From: Alphaproteobacteria bacterium | Lineage (GTDB): Bacteria; Pseudomonadota; Alphaproteobacteria; BNTO01 | DNA length: 7,291 nt | Assembly: GCA_025996655.1 (NCBI GenBank) | Contig: BNTO01000039.1 | Coordinates: 1 to 7,291 of the forward strand | Direction of reading: 5' to 3' | In this document: positions 1 through 6,114 of the stretch, in pieces | Layout of the letters: each line of letters begins with the position of its first letter | How positions within the stretch are numbered: the first letter of the stretch is position 1 | The notes under the pieces: generated by a model | Database searches by the model: none | Told to the model about the DNA's origin: nothing | What the model saw: only the letters and a program-made list of their open reading frames with translations | Translations under genes and position numbers: made by a program

Positions 1-217
1 GTTGCTTCTTTTATCGTTCTGCCCCTGCGCTCAACTTGCCCATTTGTCCAAGGATGGCAAGGCTTTGTGAGCTTATGAAGGATCTCATTCTCTCTGCCAA
101 TGGTATCAAATTCGTGTTCTTTTTTGCCTTTAAACTGTTTGTTTGTGAACTGCGCACCGTTATAGTCGCGTTTACGCAAGCCTCAGTGGGGAGCGCCTTT
201 CTAAGCAGAAGCTCAAG
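1..217 (-). pseudogene. IS481-family transposase remnant, C-terminal part, frameshifted and cut by window edge
   Basis: On the minus strand, positions 164-1 read in one open frame as a DDE-transposase C-terminal core: NGAQFTNK, then HKLTKPCHPWTNGQVER with the catalytic Glu, then RTIKEA. This is the characteristic IS481-type block (NG-Q-F ... LTK-x-HPWTNGQVER). The second catalytic Asp (TDNG) is broken. Upstream, in another frame, positions 217-164 read LELLLRKALPTEACVNAT. Adding one base (GAT for AT) near 163/164 joins the halves as ...NATDNGAQF, with the KALP-to-DNG spacing normal for the family. The upstream frame stops at TAA (220-218), and no N-terminal half is recognisable beyond it, so the 5' part is lost or replaced. 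The 3' end lies outside the window. The element is inactive as seen here. The family call is confident; the exact left boundary near 217 is not. Confidence 0.75.
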
Positions 218-221
218 TTAG

Positions 222-712
222 TTGATCGGGAGCTTAGGCTCGAGCTTCGCGCCTATAGGAAATTCAGCCTTCAGCAGCCAAAACCCGCACCTAGCTCCCT
301 CTACTCCCAGTCCCCAAAATAGCAGCGCATCACCTCTAGCTCGAACGTCTCCAAAACAATAACGCGTCCTCAATGTTAAGCAACAGCGGTTCACGTCCTA
401 GTTCCAACAACTTAAGCGCGAGCTTCTTCCCTATAAGTTTGAGTTCAAGCTCAAGTAGCTCGAGCCCGAGCTCCCTCAGCACCACGAATCCGAGTTCTAA
501 CAGCTCATCGGGCTCGATTTTAGCTCCACAAGCTCACCATCCAATTCATTCTGCCTCTGTCCTCAGCGTCGAGCTCGAGCTCTTCAAGTCCAAGCTCATC
601 TAGCTCAAACCAACCAGATAAAAACGCGCATCATCACCACCACAAACACACCAGTCCTAGTTTAGGCTCCTCTCCTTCCTCAAAGAGAAATGAGAACACT
701 TTTGGTACTTAG
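222..712 (+). pseudogene. Decayed Ser/Asn/Pro/His-rich low-complexity protein gene
   Basis: No single frame is open, but serine-rich peptide runs hop between plus-strand frames in order. Positions 222-359 read SSFAPIGNSAFSSQNP then PSTPSPQNSSASP. Positions 364-516 read ASSMLSNSGSRPSSNN, then a run of eight serines and TTNPSSNSSSGS. Positions about 519-551 read FSSTSSPSNSF. Positions about 557-709 read a second serine run, then NQPDKNAHHHHHKH and KRNENTFGT, ending at TAG 710-712. An in-frame TAG at 219-221 separates a further short Ser-rich run (AFLSRSSS) upstream. At least three frame changes are needed, which argues for real decay and not one sequencing error. Serine codons are mixed (AGC, TCA, AGT, TCG, TCC), as in a selected protein repeat. 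Family and function are not recognised; Ser-rich tails occur in surface or secreted proteins and linkers. The antisense strand reads as Leu/Glu-rich, which I judge a shadow. Confidence 0.5.
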
Positions 713-737
713 AACAAAATTTTCTTGTTACTACAGG

Positions 738-763
738 GGGGAGAGAATTTAAGCCTTCTCCCC
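738..763. other. GC-rich inverted repeat in a gene-free gap
   Basis: GGGGAGA (738-744) is perfectly complementary to TCTCCCC (757-763) around a 12-base loop. It starts 25 bases after the stop of the serine-rich relic and lies about 100 bases beyond the 3' end of the MarR-type gene on the other strand. No T-run follows on either strand, so it is at best a relic or Rho-assisted terminator. Nothing else is visible in the 713-863 gap. Confidence 0.3.
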
Positions 764-863
764 AAGCCACGAAACTAATTCTTCGTTTTCTGAGAACCAA
801 AAAGTTAGGATCTTGTTTTGTTAACAGGGAAATTTGCCTTAATGCGTTCCCTTTCTTATATCT

Positions 864-1313
864 TTATTTCCGAGGTGTATTACCATTCCAAAAGTTTTCA
901 AAGGCCTGAAAATTTTTATAAACCGCGTCCAAGGATTTTGTTCCTGGAAGGAAAGGCCGAACATCCTGACTTTGTCTTTCAACAAATTGGTCGATTTTGT
1001 CATAAAGACTCACTCCCTTTTCCGATAAACACACATGAAGAGAACGTCGATCATGATCGGACGGTGTTTGAAGGATATACCCTGTAGAAATAAGTTTTTT
1101 AAGGTTGTAGGACACATTGGACCCCTGGTACATCCTGCGCGACGTCAGCTCGCCTACGCTCACAGTTTGTCGGGCTAAATTATAAATCATCAACGCCTGA
1201 GCGCTGTTAATGTCATAAATACCAAGAAGATCCAGTTCCCGCTTTACATTGTCTAGAAAAAGTCTGTACGTGTGCTCAATGCAAAGGATGATGTTGAAAA
1301 AAGTTGTTTTCAT
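864..1313 (-). CDS. ldtR: MarR-family winged-helix regulator, LdtR-like
   Basis: This 149-residue protein has the MarR architecture: an N-terminal dimerisation helix (residues about 5-30), a winged helix-turn-helix (about 35-100) and a C-terminal dimerisation helix. The DNA-reading part is very close to the alphaproteobacterial LdtR group: DINSAQALMIYNL (34-46), VGELTSRRMYQGSNVSYNL (53-71) containing the recognition helix, and the wing DHDRRS (86-91) with the conserved Asp and Arg. LdtR in Rhizobiales (studied in Liberibacter) controls an L,D-transpeptidase and stress tolerance through a small-molecule ligand. That the same regulon exists here is inference, and no L,D-transpeptidase gene is in the window. 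Cys11 and Cys95 could be redox-sensitive but are unproven. The start is ATG with no clear Shine-Dalgarno. The gene is divergent from xth across an AT-rich gap, where autoregulation is plausible. Confidence 0.85.
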   Translation of the reverse strand: MKTTFFNIILCIEHTYRLFLDNVKRELDLLGIYDINSAQALMIYNLARQTVSVGELTSRRMYQGSNVSYNLKKLISTGYILQTPSDHDRRSLHVCLSEKGVSLYDKIDQFVERQSQDVRPFLPGTKSLDAVYKNFQAFENFWNGNTPRK

Positions 1314-1529
1314 AAAGAAATTAAATAATAAATACCATTTTTATTAATATATCTTATAAAAGTTAATTTATTATTAATAAGCTTAAAACTCTTTTTTAAT
1401 TTTTCATAAAAAAAGACAAAAAAAGTGTTGCCCAGGAAAGGTTGGAAAAACTGTTGCGAAAGCGAAACCTAGCCTTCCAGAGGGTTATCGTCTATTGTCT
1501 TTGCAGTGGGAAAGATTAAAAAAGCTCTT
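1314..1529. promoter_or_regulatory. Divergent intergenic region with AT-rich palindromes between the MarR-type gene and xth
   Basis: Positions 1314-1430 are almost pure A/T and must hold the promoter of the regulator and probably that of xth. TTATTAATAA at 1371-1380 is a perfect 10-base palindrome, and a near copy (TTATTAATAT) lies at 1341-1350, 30 bases away. Paired sites at about three helical turns would suit a dimeric MarR-type repressor acting on its own promoter. The base composition is so skewed that individual -10/-35 boxes cannot be assigned with confidence. From about 1430 the composition returns to normal and no further gene is seen before xth. Confidence 0.4.
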
Positions 1530-2345
1530 ATGAAAATCGTTACGTGGAATGTCAATTCGGTACGAGCGCGCGCGGGAAATATGGCGGAATGGATACGGAT
1601 GGCCCAGCCCGATGTTTTGTTATTGCAAGAGCTTAAGTGTGTCGACGCAGCATTTCCGCGCGAATTTTTTGAAGATCTAGGCTTTTCTTGCGCTGTTTTG
1701 GGGCAGAAGGCTTACAACGGCGTCGCTATTTTGTCGCGCTACCGCATGGAAGATATCACGTTGAATTTGCCCACTTTTCCCGAAGATCCTGCCGCACGCT
1801 ACATAGAAGCCGTCCTTTGGGGGCACGTTCGCGTTGCCAGCCTTTATCTTCCTAACGGTGGGCAGACTGTAGGCGGCGAGGCCTACCGGTATAAGTTGCG
1901 TTTTTTCCAGCATTTCCAAGATTATGTGCAAAAAATTTTGCGCAATGACGAACTTTTTTTGGTGGGAGGCGATTATAATGTAGCGCCCGAGGATCAAGAT
2001 GTTCACAATGATGCCCTTTGGCGGGAGCGCGTTTGTTGCACAACGGAGGAGCGCCAGGCCTTTGCCGCGTTAAAACAAACGGGATTGACGGATCTTTTTC
2101 TTCATTTTTGGGAGAAATCCGAGGAAAATATGGGGCAAAAGTTAGGCAAACGTCCTTTCACCTGGTGGCCTTATATGCGCGGAGCGTTTGCGCATAATCA
2201 AGGCCTGCGCCTTGATCATTTCTTGGTTAACACCGAGGCGCTAAGCGCCGTTGCGTGCGTTTTTGTGGATACAACGCCACGCCAACAAGTCCGCCCCTCC
2301 GATCATGCGCCTCTTATTTGTGAGCTAAATCTTCCTAAGGAATGA
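1530..2345 (+). CDS. xth: Exodeoxyribonuclease III (AP endonuclease)
   Basis: This 271-residue exonuclease III of the EEP (exonuclease-endonuclease-phosphatase) fold cuts 5' to abasic sites and removes 3' blocking groups in base-excision repair, using a divalent metal. All active-site landmarks are present at near-standard XthA numbering: N7 in WNVNSVRAR, E34 in LLLQELK, Y106 in SLYLPNG, D148 and N150 in VGGDYNVAPEDQDVH, D229 in RLDHFLVN, and D258-H259 in PSDHAPL. Length is normal for the family. ATG 1530 is chosen because it gives the canonical MKIVTWNVNS start. An in-frame GTG at 1506 would add eight non-conserved residues and has no better ribosome site. The gene is convergent with rnd, and the coding ends overlap by 11 bases. 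The sequence looks intact. Confidence 0.97.
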   Translation: MKIVTWNVNSVRARAGNMAEWIRMAQPDVLLLQELKCVDAAFPREFFEDLGFSCAVLGQKAYNGVAILSRYRMEDITLNLPTFPEDPAARYIEAVLWGHVRVASLYLPNGGQTVGGEAYRYKLRFFQHFQDYVQKILRNDELFLVGGDYNVAPEDQDVHNDALWRERVCCTTEERQAFAALKQTGLTDLFLHFWEKSEENMGQKLGKRPFTWWPYMRGAFAHNQGLRLDHFLVNTEALSAVACVFVDTTPRQQVRPSDHAPLICELNLPKE

Positions 2346-3620
2346 CAGAACTCGTTTCAGAATTCGGTTTATGCTGCTCAAAAAAATTTTTCAGAAGTTC
2401 TCGGCGCCAGCCCTTTGAAAGGCGCGAGTGGGATTTCCTGAGATTTTTATATTTCAAAAAGCCTTCCAGCAAAAGATCCATATCCGTGCGGGAGGCAAAA
2501 AGGGCGGGATCGATCTCATTTTCAAGCGCACATTTTTGGACCCAATTTTTCAAAAAGATACGCTTGCTCGGGTCCTCTTCAAGCGGAGAAAATTGACTCC
2601 GCTTCCGATCGTCATGAAGTTTTTTAAGGATACAAGCTTTTTCCGTGTCGGAGACGTTTTTTATTTGATTTTCAATCTGGCCTAACAAACGCTGAAAAGA
2701 TTCGAAAAGCGCATTTTTTTCCCAAAAGGACGCGTTAAAACGCGCCACGTAATGATCTTTGCCGTCAAAGTTCAAAACGTAATAATTTTTTTTGAAAGAA
2801 TGCAAGACATAATGAGGTTGAAAACAGTGGGGATCGTTACAAATGCTATTTAAAATAGCGTCATCTAAAATATGGCCGCGGGGTTTATTGAACGCTACAG
2901 CCTTCGCCTCTCTCCAAGCTAAAAGACGTTTTAAAATAAACGGGGGTTGCCATTTTCGCGAAAGAAAACGAAATTTGTGTCCAAGGGCTTCAACATCGGC
3001 TTCATAAAACGAACGATCCTGCAGCGTTGCGCTTTCTTCCAAAACCCAAGCGAAGCGCCCGTTGGCCTCGAGCTTCTCTCGAAAAATCGGGAAAATGTCT
3101 CTTAAATACGTTACATCGTGAGCCGCATAAAGGATTTGCTCCGAAGAAAGGGGCCTTTCAAGCAAGGCGATGTTTGGCATTTTTTATCCAGCGAGCCGCC
3201 CAAAACGGATTTCACAAGGGCCTCATACCCCACAGAAGCGCCGTATCCCATCATGGCGGCGGCGATTTGCGTATCAAAAAGGGGAGAGGGCAGGATGCCA
3301 AAGGCGTGATACAGCGCCTCATAATCTTGCCGCGCGGAATGAAAAATCTTGAGAATTTTGGGACAAAGAAAAATCGTCCAAAGGGGCTGCAAGTCCTCAC
3401 GCGTTAAGGCGGTAACATCAATCACGGCGGCGTGCGTCTTTGTTCCGACTTGAATCAGCGCAAGTTCCGGAAAATACGTTGTGCGCCGCACAAATTCTGT
3501 ATCCACCGTTATTTCTGTAGACTCTTTGCGTTTGTTGACGCGGCTCATGATTTGTCCGCAAAAACTTTGCAACGACGCGCTTTTATCAATAAAACGAACA
3601 GATTGCGCGGGAAAAGTCAT
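2335..3620 (-). pseudogene. rnd: Ribonuclease D, disrupted by a single-base frameshift
   Basis: RNase D is a DEDD-type 3'-5' exoribonuclease that trims tRNA and other small RNAs. The first part (3620 down to about 3163) carries Exo I VDTEF (D40, E42), Exo II FHSARQDYEAL (D99) and LDK (144-146). The second part, in another frame, carries ERPLSSEQ, Exo III YAAHDVTYL (Y165, D169 once joined) and an HRDC-like domain (ILKRLLAWREAKAVAF). The frames meet near 3162-3163: one extra G there (TGG CTT for TG CTT) gives QTSPWLERPL, matching the family's W-x-x-RPL at normal spacing. Without it the first frame ends at 3111 after 169 residues, lacking Exo III and HRDC. The repaired protein would be about 428 residues, somewhat long for the family. 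The start ATG 3620 lies 17 bases after xseA and has weak ribosome-binding sequence; ATG at codon 25 is an alternative. Real decay, slippage or a sequence error are all possible. Confidence 0.88.
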
Positions 3621-3637
3621 GAAACGGGATGGCCTAG

Positions 3638-4987
3638 CTAAGTTTTTACAACCGGAACCGTCCCATCATGAAAGTGAAGAAGGAGAGGCGTTTCAGGAAC
3701 GTCCTGCGCACTTTTCAAGCCTTTCCCGGCGTCGTCGGTGACCAAACAAAATCCACGTTTCAAAATGGCCGCATAAGAATTTTGCGCAAGATTTTGCGCG
3801 GACATGTCAAGGCGATTCTGAAGCGTTTGCAGTTGTCTTTGAAGCAATAGTAGAATTTGCTTTTGAATCGCGTCTAACTTTAGCCCGGCTTCTGTGAGCA
3901 AATTTTTAGGCGGAGCCAGGCGCGCTTGAGAAACAAGCAGGCCCCTCTCTTTTGCCAAGATAGCCTTTTGGAAACTTTGCGCCCAGCGCTCCGACGCATC
4001 ATCCAAACGCATCACATAAGGCTGCAAAATATATTCCAATTTGGGAATGTGACAATTTTGCACGCGCATGTGCATGATTTCCGAGATCCTCAACAGCGCC
4101 TGCACCAACTGCTTTTTCCACGTTTCCACCTGCAAAAGGATTTGGCTGCGCAGCGGCGTTGCCAATTCTGCGGCCGCAGTGGGCGTGGGCGCACGCATGT
4201 CGGCGGCATAATCAATCAACGTCGTATCCGTTTCGTGGCCAATCGCAGAAATGAGCGGGATCCGGCTGTGAAACGCCGCCCTTGCCACAATTTCTTCATT
4301 AAAAGGCCACAAGTCCTCCAAACTGCCCCCGCCGCGCGCCACAATAAGAACGTTCGGTCTTTGCTCGACGGGGAGTGCGTTAAAGCCGTCAATGGCCTGT
4401 GAAACCTGTGCGGCGGCTGTGTTCCCTTGAACGGCGACGGGCCACAAAACGACGGAACACGGGTAGCGATCGGAAATGCGGTGCAAAATATCCTGAATCA
4501 CGGCCCCCGTTTCCGAAGTAACCACGCCAATTTTTTGCGGAAATTTTGGCAAGGGCAATTTTTTAGCAAACACGCCCTCCTCCGCCAATTTCCTCTTGCG
4601 TTCTTCGAAAAGTTTTAAAAGCGCACCTTGCCCGGCCATTTCGGCTTCGGTCACAATAATTTGATAATTGGAGCGGCCAGGATAAGTCGTAATGCGGCCG
4701 GTGGCAATAATTTCCATGCCTTCTTCGAGGGCGACCGACGTGTGCGTACCCCGCCAGCAAATGGCATTCAAAAAAATTTCTTCGTCGGAATCTTTGAGCG
4801 AAAAATAAAGATGCCCCGAGGAATGTTTTTTCAACCCCACAATTTCGGCGTGCACGCGAACATTTGAAAAGCTTTCTTCAATGCATTGTTTGATTCTTTT
4901 TGAAAGCGCCGCCACCGAAAAAACAAAAGGCTCTTCCGGCAAAGACTCAAACTCCTCCAGCCCCCAGAAAACGGGAAAAGACGGCAC
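3638..4987 (-). CDS. xseA: Exodeoxyribonuclease VII large subunit
   Basis: This 449-residue XseA, of normal length, pairs with the small subunit XseB to degrade single-stranded DNA into oligonucleotides from either end. XseB is not in this window. An N-terminal OB-fold occupies about residues 20-115 (FSVAALSKRIK, SSGHLYFSLKD, GRITTYPGRSNYQI). The catalytic domain follows with IGVVTSETGAVIQDILHR (153-170), VARGGGSLEDLWPFNEEI (216-233) and AIGHETDTTLIDYAADMRAP (248-267). A long helical, Gln/Leu-rich region (about 280-410) and a short C-terminal beta segment (LLLHFHDGTVPVV) follow. The start is GTG with a good AGGAG six bases upstream that overlaps a tandem stop of gatC. The gap to gatC is 12 bases and rnd follows 17 bases downstream, so the three are probably co-transcribed. 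No defect is visible. Confidence 0.97.
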   Translation of the reverse strand: MPSFPVFWGLEEFESLPEEPFVFSVAALSKRIKQCIEESFSNVRVHAEIVGLKKHSSGHLYFSLKDSDEEIFLNAICWRGTHTSVALEEGMEIIATGRITTYPGRSNYQIIVTEAEMAGQGALLKLFEERKRKLAEEGVFAKKLPLPKFPQKIGVVTSETGAVIQDILHRISDRYPCSVVLWPVAVQGNTAAAQVSQAIDGFNALPVEQRPNVLIVARGGGSLEDLWPFNEEIVARAAFHSRIPLISAIGHETDTTLIDYAADMRAPTPTAAAELATPLRSQILLQVETWKKQLVQALLRISEIMHMRVQNCHIPKLEYILQPYVMRLDDASERWAQSFQKAILAKERGLLVSQARLAPPKNLLTEAGLKLDAIQKQILLLLQRQLQTLQNRLDMSAQNLAQNSYAAILKRGFCLVTDDAGKGLKSAQDVPETPLLLHFHDGTVPVVKT

Positions 4988-4993
4988 AACATT

Positions 4994-5002
4994 CTCCTAC
5001 TA
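4994..5002 (-). promoter_or_regulatory. xseA ribosome binding site overlapping tandem gatC stops
   Basis: On the minus strand gatC ends TAG TAG, and the second stop is part of TAGGAG. The AGGAG (4998-4994) lies six bases before the GTG of xseA. Ribosomes ending gatC would sit on the xseA initiation site, an arrangement that favours translational coupling. The site also decides the GTG start. Confidence 0.7.
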
Positions 5003-5278
5003 AAGAACCTTGGGAACAGCAAACCACGCGTCAAGAACGTCCGGCGCATTGGCCAAAACGGCTTCGGTCTGTGGCGCTTCCGTTACAAGGTCCTCGCGCT
5101 CCAACGGAGGATTTTCGGCGCTATGCAAAACAACGCCCGAAATATCGCACTCTTTGAGTTGTTCAATCCACGTCAAAATGGCGCCAAGCTCGGATGCCAT
5201 CGCGCCTTCCTCTTCTTCGGTAAGGCGAATGCTGGCTAATTTGGCAATGGCGCGAACGTCATTTTTTGAAACAGACAC
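5000..5278 (-). CDS. gatC: Asp-tRNA(Asn)/Glu-tRNA(Gln) amidotransferase subunit C
   Basis: This 92-residue GatC is the small subunit that wraps around GatA and GatB in the GatCAB amidotransferase, which converts Glu-tRNA(Gln) and Asp-tRNA(Asn) to the amidated forms. The whole family pattern is visible: MSVSKNDVRAIAKLASI at the N-terminus, LTEEEEGAMASELGAIL, WIEQLKECDISGV, the LEREDLVTEA segment and the terminal VLANAPDVLDAWFAVPKVL. The start is GTG, preceded by AAAGGAA with about six to seven bases of spacing. A promoter match sits immediately upstream. Unusually, the next gene is xseA and not gatA. The catalytic and tRNA-binding subunits must be encoded elsewhere for this to work, which is inference. 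Confidence 0.95.
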   Translation of the reverse strand: MSVSKNDVRAIAKLASIRLTEEEEGAMASELGAILTWIEQLKECDISGVVLHSAENPPLEREDLVTEAPQTEAVLANAPDVLDAWFAVPKVL

Positions 5279-5298
5279 GAAAATTCCTTTCGAACAGG

Positions 5299-5321
5299 CA
5301 GTCTACAGCATTCAGTCTACA
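5299..5321. repeat. 9-base direct repeat within the gatC promoter
   Basis: CAGTCTACA occurs at 5299-5307 and again at 5313-5321, a 14-base period. On the minus strand this reads TGTAGACTG twice. The promoter-distal copy covers the -10 box and the other lies in the spacer, so the repeat could be a regulator site or a simple duplication of a -10-like element. Confidence 0.6.
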
Positions 5322-5328
5322 ATGTAAA
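5300..5328 (-). promoter_or_regulatory. Sigma70-like promoter for gatC-xseA-rnd
   Basis: On the minus strand TTTACA (5328-5323, five of six to TTGACA) is followed after exactly 17 bases by TAGACT (5305-5300, four of six to TATAAT). Transcription would start near 5293 and give a leader of about 15 bases that includes the AAAGGAA ribosome site (5290-5284). The fit is made by eye and has not been scored statistically. Confidence 0.55.
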
Positions 5329-5452
5329 AGAAAGAAAGGCTATAAAAATTGAGGGGGTTGCATGAACTGCGGCAGCAGAACTTTTAATTTTTCTTAATTA
5401 TAGAGAAAATTTAGAGCCCTTAGGAAAGCTGAGCTGTTCTCCCCTCCGAAAA

Positions 5453-6061
5453 CTATCCTGTCTCGCCCCACAGATCTTCAACACGTACCCAACCGACTAA
5501 TTTATCCGAATCGTCCGTTGTCACAAGAACTTTCACCCAGCGTTCTTTTGTTTTGATGGGAATGACAATAACATTTGGCCCCAGCTGAGCCATATGCGCG
5601 GAGTCTTTCGCAAAAGACGCATGCAAAAAAACCTCTCGCTGGGTGAGGCACGTTTTTTTTGTGGAAAGAAGGCTTTTGTGAACCCAATCTACGGTTCCAT
5701 CAAACATCTTGACGCGCCGCCATTGCCCGAAGGAAGAAACAACCAACACGGGCATATGTTTGTAGGTAACAACCCAATCCACAGGATAATGCAACCCAGG
5801 CCCCACGTGAAAATTAACTTTAGAGGCGCGCAAACACAAAAACTGCCGTGCGGTGGAAGATTCTTTGGCAAAAATGTCCCGCGGTTCCAAAAAGGACAAA
5901 GGCGCTCCAAGGAAGAAGAAAGAAAAAAGGACAAAGAAAATTTTCAAAAGGGGAATAAATCCGCATACCCTACGGTGCCATGATAACAATCTCTTTTTGA
6001 GGAATGAAGAAAAAAGGGAACCTTGGGAAAGGAAAGGACGAAAGCTAAGGAAGCCGCTCAT
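5453..6061 (-). CDS. Exported protein with two bacterial SH3-like repeats (SH3_4/DUF1058 type)
   Basis: This protein has 202 residues. The N-terminus is long and basic (KKRLLSWHRRVCG, 22-34), followed by a hydrophobic stretch FIPLLKIFFVLFSFFFLG (35-52), a signal peptide or membrane anchor, so it should act in the periplasm. Two SH3-like repeats follow. Repeat one (about 74-133) has VNFHVGPGLHYPVDWV, SSFGQWRRVKMFDGTVDWVH and SLLS. Repeat two (about 140-198) has VFLHASFAKDSAHMAQL, ERWVKVLV and GWVRVEDLWG. This two-repeat pattern is common in small alphaproteobacterial secreted proteins; such domains are thought to contact peptidoglycan, but the exact role is unknown. ATG 6061 is chosen because a longer open frame runs back into rluB. 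GAGG lies about 11 bases upstream, a wide spacing. It is likely co-transcribed with rluB, 53 bases upstream. Confidence 0.85.
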   Translation of the reverse strand: MSGFLSFRPFLSQGSLFSSFLKKRLLSWHRRVCGFIPLLKIFFVLFSFFFLGAPLSFLEPRDIFAKESSTARQFLCLRASKVNFHVGPGLHYPVDWVVTYKHMPVLVVSSFGQWRRVKMFDGTVDWVHKSLLSTKKTCLTQREVFLHASFAKDSAHMAQLGPNVIVIPIKTKERWVKVLVTTDDSDKLVGWVRVEDLWGETG

Positions 6062-6114
6062 GTAAGGGAAACCCTCGACGTTGCCCTCACTGTTTAGAAA
6101 AAACACAAACGAAA

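Noticed and set aside
222..712. Leu/Glu-rich coding sequence on the minus strand through the same region
   Set aside because: Alternating Glu-Leu is the automatic antisense of AGC/TCN serine codons; the plus-strand runs include Asn, Pro, His and a plausible C-terminus, so the minus reading is taken as a shadow.
818..1087. Plus-strand open frame of 89 codons
   Set aside because: It lies antisense to the LdtR-like regulator, whose family match is clear; no family features of its own.
1456..1463. GCGAAAGC mini-hairpin upstream of xth
   Set aside because: Known as a very stable DNA mini-hairpin, but an 8-base match is expected by chance and nothing around it suggests function.
1506..1529. Upstream GTG start for xth
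   Set aside because: Adds eight non-conserved residues; the ATG at 1530 gives the standard MKIVTWNVNS start with catalytic residues at family numbering.
3926..4402. 158-codon plus-strand frame inside xseA
   Set aside because: Fully antisense to a well-conserved xseA; low-quality, Arg/His/Gln-rich shadow translation.
5340..5452. Intrinsic terminator after the SH3-like gene
   Set aside because: Only weak, mismatched stems near 5410-5435 and no T-run in the right orientation; not strong enough to list.
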